Notes under the pieces: generated by a model
Databases searched by the model: none
What the model was told of the DNA's origin: nothing
The model's input: only the letters and a program-made list of their open reading frames with translations
Shown here: positions 5,093-9,268 of the stretch, piece after piece
Numbering within the stretch: position 1 is the stretch's first letter
Layout: the number at the start of each line of letters is the position of its first letter
From: Bacteroidota bacterium
GTDB lineage: Bacteria > Bacteroidota > Bacteroidia > Bacteroidales > GCA-2748055
Length of the DNA: 9,268 bases
Assembly (NCBI GenBank): GCA_030642565.1
Contig: DAOWNM010000089.1
Span: 1 to 9,268, forward strand
Reading direction: 5' to 3'
Translations under genes and position numbers: made by a program

Positions 5093-7102
5093 TTAAGCAC
5101 TTTTTCCCTGTGCACCAGGCACTAACTTCCTGGGAAGCTTAATAGTAAATTCCGTTCCAGTAGGCCCTTTTTCAGGCTGTGTATTGGATTTCACATCGAC
5201 CTCTCCCCTGTGCATCTTGACGATCCCATAGGTTGTGGCCAATCCAAGGCCGGTACCTTTTCCAATGCCCTTGGTTGTATAGAAGGGTTCAAATACCTTC
5301 TCCAGGTCGCCCGGTGCAATACCGGTGCCCTCATCCCGGATCTTAATAATCACCCAGTCGTGACTATCAGAGAGATTTACAGTAAGGGCCCCGCCATTAG
5401 GCATGGCTTCCATTCCGTTCTTCAACAGGTTGGTAATCACCTGAACCATCTGCTCCTTGTCCATCTCAGCGAAAGGATTGGAAAGATGGTTCTCCATTAT
5501 AAAGGTGATGTTATCAGGAAAAATCATGGAGGTTGTGCTTATTCTCATCAACTCCTCCAGGTCGGTACGGGAATACTTCACCTGGTTCTTCCGTGCAAAA
5601 TTCAGTAATCCGCCCACAATGGACTTGCACCTCCCCGCCTGCTCCACAATTAACTCCAGATCCTCCTTCAACTGCTGATCATCACCGCTCTCTTCAAGCA
5701 GAAGATTGCTGTACATAATCACCACTCCAAGCGGGTTGTTTAATTCATGGGCAATTCCCGCGGAGAGCTGTCCCATATGTGCCAGTTTTTCACTCTGTCG
5801 AAGGGCCTGTTCCACAGAGAGCAACTTATGATTTGAATCAGCCAGTTTATGAATGGTGTGGTGCAGGGTATCGATGGAATAGGGAAGGCACATCTCCACC
5901 TCGGCAAGTCCCTGGGTAATGGCCCTGGCATGACTCAGGCATGTGTCGTATCCGCATGCTCCGCAATCCAGGTGATCCTGTTGAGAGAATTTCCCCATTT
6001 GAAAAAGTACTTTTTCAATCTCATCTTCCGATGAAACATTGATGCGCTGATCGTCCCTTTTAAAGGAACGGCTAAGATCCAGGTTACAGTGTTCCGCCCT
6101 TACCCCCTCTCTCTCTCCATTGGCCTTATCAACTCTCTGGTAAAGGTGATTGAGCACATGGCTTCTCCGGACAAACTTATTCCCGTCAGGGCTGGTTCCC
6201 GGTCCCATGATACACCCTTCACAACAGAGCAGCTCAAGTTGCATGGAACCCAGCTTCCCTGAACCATACTCCCTGATCGCCTCCTGGAAGTGAACCCTTC
6301 CTTCTGCTACGATGACTCGCTGATCCACATGATTTCCTTCCAGGTTCATCGATTGAAGCAGACCTCTGCTTACAGGGAAGCCTGCTCCTTTCATGGCAAG
6401 GGGTGGTGTAAACGCTGCCCGCTTCACATTGGAAGCCCTGATCCTTCTGGATGTAAACATACTCCTCAACTCTGAAAAGGTAATCACTTCATCCACCTCA
6501 TCCGACTCCTCCTTTTTTGCCACACACGGTCCAATAAAAACAATCCTTGCGCTACTTTTCGATACCTCTCTGATATACCGCACAGTGGCCACCATTGGAG
6601 ATACCACCGGAGTAAGCGATTCAATCAGGTCAGGATGGTATTTTTCGATGAAAGAGACAATGGCCGGACAATCAGAATTTATATATCCTTTACCGGAATT
6701 TCCATTGATCAGTTTTTCATACTCCTCAGCTACAAGATCGGCCCCCATACCCACCTCATACAGCTGGTTAAATCCAAGCTTCTTTAACATACCTGCAAAA
6801 AGAGTTATGTCTGGAACCTCCTCAAACTCTGCTACATAGCTTGGAGCCACAATGGCTGTCACCTCTTTCTCACCCTGTAACAGATCGTTCACCCGGTCAA
6901 TGGAACGCTCATATACCTTTGCTCCCTGAGAACAGACTATGGTACAGTTCCCGCAGGCAATACAACGCTCTGCCACCACCTCGGCCTGGCCGTCCACAAT
7001 CCTGATGGCCTTTACCGGGCACTCCCTGACACAGGTATAGCAGACCCTGCACAGATCCTTGACCGTATAAACGAGTCCCCTCTTTCTATCCCTCTGCTCC
7101 AT
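5093..7102 (-). CDS. HydS-type sensory [FeFe]-hydrogenase fused to a histidine kinase
   Basis: A putative cytoplasmic H2 or redox sensor of 669 residues. Two [4Fe-4S] ferredoxin motifs lie at the start (C18/21/24/28 and C47/50/53/57). The H-cluster domain (about 80-325) has L1 NSDCPA with ligand C145, L2 GPCVAKKEE with C193, K196 and E199, and L3 ELLCCEGC with C293 and C297. An extra Fe-S motif (C380-x2-C383-x4-C388-x16-C405) follows, of the RnfB/acetyl-CoA-synthase type. After a helical linker comes the kinase: H-box LSAGIAHELNNPLG with H452, N-box with N558 and N562, G1 DEGTG (590-594), F-box FEPFYTT and G2 GKGTGLGL. The ATG abuts the HydA-like stop (TAG-ATG), with GGGAGG 11 nt upstream, so translation is probably coupled. 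D144 replaces the proton-relay Cys, and G191 replaces the usual Met before PC, as in sensory types. It would pass phosphate to the nearby REC protein. Confidence 0.92.
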   Translation of the reverse strand: MEQRDRKRGLVYTVKDLCRVCYTCVRECPVKAIRIVDGQAEVVAERCIACGNCTIVCSQGAKVYERSIDRVNDLLQGEKEVTAIVAPSYVAEFEEVPDITLFAGMLKKLGFNQLYEVGMGADLVAEEYEKLINGNSGKGYINSDCPAIVSFIEKYHPDLIESLTPVVSPMVATVRYIREVSKSSARIVFIGPCVAKKEESDEVDEVITFSELRSMFTSRRIRASNVKRAAFTPPLAMKGAGFPVSRGLLQSMNLEGNHVDQRVIVAEGRVHFQEAIREYGSGKLGSMQLELLCCEGCIMGPGTSPDGNKFVRRSHVLNHLYQRVDKANGEREGVRAEHCNLDLSRSFKRDDQRINVSSEDEIEKVLFQMGKFSQQDHLDCGACGYDTCLSHARAITQGLAEVEMCLPYSIDTLHHTIHKLADSNHKLLSVEQALRQSEKLAHMGQLSAGIAHELNNPLGVVIMYSNLLLEESGDDQQLKEDLELIVEQAGRCKSIVGGLLNFARKNQVKYSRTDLEELMRISTTSMIFPDNITFIMENHLSNPFAEMDKEQMVQVITNLLKNGMEAMPNGGALTVNLSDSHDWVIIKIRDEGTGIAPGDLEKVFEPFYTTKGIGKGTGLGLATTYGIVKMHRGEVDVKSNTQPEKGPTGTEFTIKLPRKLVPGAQGKSA

Positions 7103-8830
7103 CTATAATAGAACCTCCCTCTTTGAAAAGGTGGTATAGAGCAGCTCCCGGCTCAACTTTCCTCCTGGTTCCCCCAGAAAATCATTGTAAATATCCTGCA
7201 CAACCTGGTTGCCGTGGGCTGTATGCAGGTTACTCCCGTTATCCATGTCGTAGACAGCTTTTGACCTGGTACGGAGCAGTTTTTCATCCACCGGAATGGG
7301 TTGCCCGCCACCATTGATGCATCCTTCAGGACAGGCCATCACCTCCAGGAGGTCCAGTTTCCTCTTTCCTGTTTTGAGCTCTTCAATCAGTGTGACCGCA
7401 TTGGCGAGACCGCTTACTGTACCCATCCTAATCCCGGTTTTCCCCATTTTCACAATCATCTCGCGATACGATTTATGTACCCGGAACCTGTGCAGTTTCG
7501 ACGGGGGCATCTCTCTCCCAGTGGTTTGAACACAAATTGTGCGAATTGTGGCTTCTATTTCCCCGCCTGCCACACCGGTAAGCTTCCCGGCAGAACCTGT
7601 CGAACAGAATGGTGCATCGGGCATCTCCGGCTCCAGCTGCTCCAGGTCGAGTCCGCTGAGTTTAATCATTCTCGCCAGTTCACGGGTGGTCAGAACCAGG
7701 TCGATGACTGGAATTCCTGCACGTGTCATCTCCACCCTTTTTGCCTCTGTCTTGGCAGCCGTACATGAGGAGATCACTACAGAAACAATCTCTTTCCCTT
7801 CCTGTTTCACTACCCTGGGAAACCACTCCCTGATTAGTGCGCCGGCTATCTGATGTGGTGATTTCAATGGGGAGAGAAACGGCATCAACTCAGGATAGTA
7901 TTGTTCCACATAATGAACCCATGCCGGACAGGAACTGGTGATCAAGGGAAATTCGTTCCCATCCCCGATACGTTCCTGGTATACCCTGGCCTGTTCCATG
8001 ATCATCAGATCGGCTCCAAAAGAGGTTTCAAATACAAAATCGAACCCATACCTGCGCAACACGGCATTGATGATCCCACTTAAATCGGTACCGGGTTTAT
8101 ATCCCAACAGTTCAGCCACAGAGATGGCCACGGCCGGAGTGTACTGGGCCACCACCAGCTTGCCTGGAGCATGAATATGTACTTCCAGTTCTGGGAATTG
8201 CACATGTTCGATCAGTGCCCCGGTGGGACAAGCGTTCAGGCATTGGCCACAGGAGGTGCAATTTGAGTAGTTAAGCGGCTTGCCCAGGGTAGTTGATATC
8301 TTCATTTCATTTCCCCTGTATGCAAAATCCAGAGCAGAGGTATGCATAATCTCCTCACAGATTCTTACACATCGCCCACAGAGTATGCATTTGGAGGGGT
8401 CCCAAATGATGGCCGGACTTGACATATCAATCTTATGGGGAGTTCTCTTTCCAGGAATACGCCTCTCCCTGATGTTCAGATCTTCGGCGAGCGATTGCAG
8501 TTCACATGAGCCGCTCCGCTCGCAGTAAAGGCAATCGTCGGGATGATTGGATAGCAACAACTCCACAATGGTCTTTCGTGCCCTCAGTACCCTGGGAGAA
8601 TGGGTCATGATCTTCAGGGGTCCCTCAATAGGGAAAGAACAGGATGGAACCAGGTTCTCTCTCCCCTCTACTTCAACAACACACATACGGCAGGCCCCGG
8701 AAGGAGAGAGGTCCTTCATGCTACAGATGGTAGGTACATACATGCCATTGCGATTCAGGGCAGACAGAATGGTCTCTCCCTTCTCCGCTTCAATGCTCCT
8801 TCCGTTCACTTCCAGCCTTATTCCCATCAT
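7103..8830 (-). CDS. HydA-like [FeFe]-hydrogenase large subunit of the NAD(P)-linked type, with altered H-cluster motifs
   Basis: Architecture of catalytic subunits of trimeric NAD(H)-linked hydrogenases (HydA/HndD, 575 residues). It has an N-terminal [2Fe-2S] domain (C36, C47, C50, C64), a His-Cys [4Fe-4S] motif (H96, C100, C103, C109), and two ferredoxin clusters (C148/151/154/158 and C191/194/197/201). The H-cluster domain runs from about 220 to 515. All four cysteines that hold the cubane are present: C301, C356, C500 and C504, and L3 EVMACPEGCINGGG is canonical. Other key positions differ. L1 is TSSCPAW (S300 for the proton-relay Cys) and L2 is SSCTAAKTE rather than MPCTxKKxE (A359 for the Lys that contacts a cyanide ligand). 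The normally SGAGxIFGxTGGVMEA stretch reads STGSAGKLTGVAGGEIEA. It follows the HydB-like gene by 3 nt and abuts HydS. Whether it still binds the diiron site or turns over H2 is open. Confidence 0.9.
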   Translation of the reverse strand: MMGIRLEVNGRSIEAEKGETILSALNRNGMYVPTICSMKDLSPSGACRMCVVEVEGRENLVPSCSFPIEGPLKIMTHSPRVLRARKTIVELLLSNHPDDCLYCERSGSCELQSLAEDLNIRERRIPGKRTPHKIDMSSPAIIWDPSKCILCGRCVRICEEIMHTSALDFAYRGNEMKISTTLGKPLNYSNCTSCGQCLNACPTGALIEHVQFPELEVHIHAPGKLVVAQYTPAVAISVAELLGYKPGTDLSGIINAVLRRYGFDFVFETSFGADLMIMEQARVYQERIGDGNEFPLITSSCPAWVHYVEQYYPELMPFLSPLKSPHQIAGALIREWFPRVVKQEGKEIVSVVISSCTAAKTEAKRVEMTRAGIPVIDLVLTTRELARMIKLSGLDLEQLEPEMPDAPFCSTGSAGKLTGVAGGEIEATIRTICVQTTGREMPPSKLHRFRVHKSYREMIVKMGKTGIRMGTVSGLANAVTLIEELKTGKRKLDLLEVMACPEGCINGGGQPIPVDEKLLRTRSKAVYDMDNGSNLHTAHGNQVVQDIYNDFLGEPGGKLSRELLYTTFSKREVLL

Positions 8831-8833
8831 TTG

Positions 8834-9268
8834 CTATTTATAATATACTGCTGTAAATTTGCATACCTCATAGCAAATTCCACATCCTATACACTTCTCC
8901 TGAACGATAAAATAGGGGTGCCTCGGTGTACCGATGATCGCTTCGGCCGGACACCTTTTGGCACAAATTGAACATCCGGTACAGAGATCCACATCAATAA
9001 ACCAGCTACGTAACTCTGTGCATGAGTTGGAGGGACATCGCCTGTCGAAGATATGCTCCTCGTATTCATGCCTGAAATATTTCAGCGTACTCACAACCGG
9101 GTTGGGCGCATTCTGACCAAGTCCGCAAAGAGAGGTATCCTTCATCACCTCAGCCAGGTTCTCCAGCTGCATCACACCCTTGAATCTCTCCAGGGTAGTA
9201 TGCCCCTCCTCATCTGCAGGTTTCTGTGTGATGCTGGTCAGGATCTCAGCCATTCGCCTTGTCCCTTC
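8834..9268 (-). CDS. NuoF/HydB-type NAD(P)H- and FMN-binding hydrogenase subunit (C-terminal part, 5' end beyond the right edge)
   Basis: The frame is open to the window edge; the 144 residues shown are the C-terminal end. EGTRRMAEIL at the edge and DTSLCGLGQNAPNPVVSTLKYF belong to the NuoF-family [4Fe-4S] site, whose usual CxxCR part precedes the window. An ordinary start at the ATG 9253 is rejected, because coding continues upstream. The last 60 residues carry two ferredoxin motifs, CTGCSICAKRCPAEAI and CIGCGICYEVC, typical of HydB/HndC but not of complex I NuoF. This subunit oxidises or reduces NAD(P)(H) through FMN and passes electrons to the HydA-type partner. The stop is 3 nt before the HydA-like ATG, so they share an operon. 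A NuoE/HydC-type gene is expected further right but is not visible. Confidence 0.9.
   Translation of the reverse strand, partial: EGTRRMAEILTSITQKPADEEGHTTLERFKGVMQLENLAEVMKDTSLCGLGQNAPNPVVSTLKYFRHEYEEHIFDRRCPSNSCTELRSWFIDVDLCTGCSICAKRCPAEAIIGTPRHPYFIVQEKCIGCGICYEVCKFTAVYYK

Noticed and set aside
6393..6839. Plus-strand open frame of 148 codons, and similar plus-strand frames (for example 7301-7768)
   Set aside because: They lie wholly inside well-supported minus-strand genes, have no recognisable domains, and are shadows of those frames.
8834..9253. A stand-alone 139-residue ferredoxin-like protein starting at ATG 9253
   Set aside because: The frame continues upstream as EGTRRM, part of the NuoF-family [4Fe-4S] region, so this is the end of a longer subunit.

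Overview
The window reads as part of the chromosome of an anaerobic, fermentative member of the Bacteroidota. This rests on gene content ([FeFe]-hydrogenase subunits, Rex, an ADP-forming acyl-CoA synthetase with an aminotransferase), mostly absent Shine-Dalgarno sequences, and a TAnnTTTG-like element before the synthetase gene. The phylum call is an inference. All genes lie on the minus strand, so transcription runs from high to low coordinates. I saw no tRNA, rRNA, CRISPR array or insertion sequence.

Region A (9268 to about 4410) is a hydrogenase and H2-signalling operon that enters from the right edge. In order it holds the C-terminal end of a NuoF/HydB-type flavoprotein subunit, a 575-residue HydA-type subunit with a NuoG-like Fe-S relay, a 669-residue HydS-type protein (ferredoxin domains, H-cluster domain, extra Fe-S domain, histidine kinase), and a single-domain response regulator. 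Right after the regulator's stop codon, and in its frame, lies the H-box of a second histidine kinase, followed by fragments of its C-terminal end. The regulator therefore looks like the surviving N-terminus of a decayed REC-kinase hybrid.

Region B (4403 to 2391) is a redox-control operon: rex, a RibF-type FAD synthetase with a degenerate riboflavin-kinase half, and a small TM1266-family iron-only hydrogenase regulator. It ends in a strong intrinsic terminator. Upstream of rex are a perfect FNR-type box (TTGAT-N4-ATCAA) and a good Rex operator, suggesting joint O2/redox and NADH/NAD+ control.

Region C (2326 to 1) is a metabolic pair: a fused alpha-beta NDP-forming acyl-CoA synthetase followed after 10 nt by the start of a PLP aminotransferase. 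This fits amino-acid fermentation, in which transamination and oxidation yield acyl-CoA and the synthetase recovers ATP. Hydrogenase and the Rex/TM1266 regulators would handle the resulting reductant.

The most unusual points are in the H-cluster proteins. Neither has the canonical TSCCP motif. The HydA-like subunit has Ser for the proton-relay Cys, lacks the L2 Met-Pro, and has Ala for the L2 Lys that contacts a cyanide ligand. The HydS-like protein has Asp at the proton-relay position. With the decayed hybrid kinase downstream, the locus may be a modified H2-sensing or non-canonical hydrogenase system rather than a textbook HydABC.
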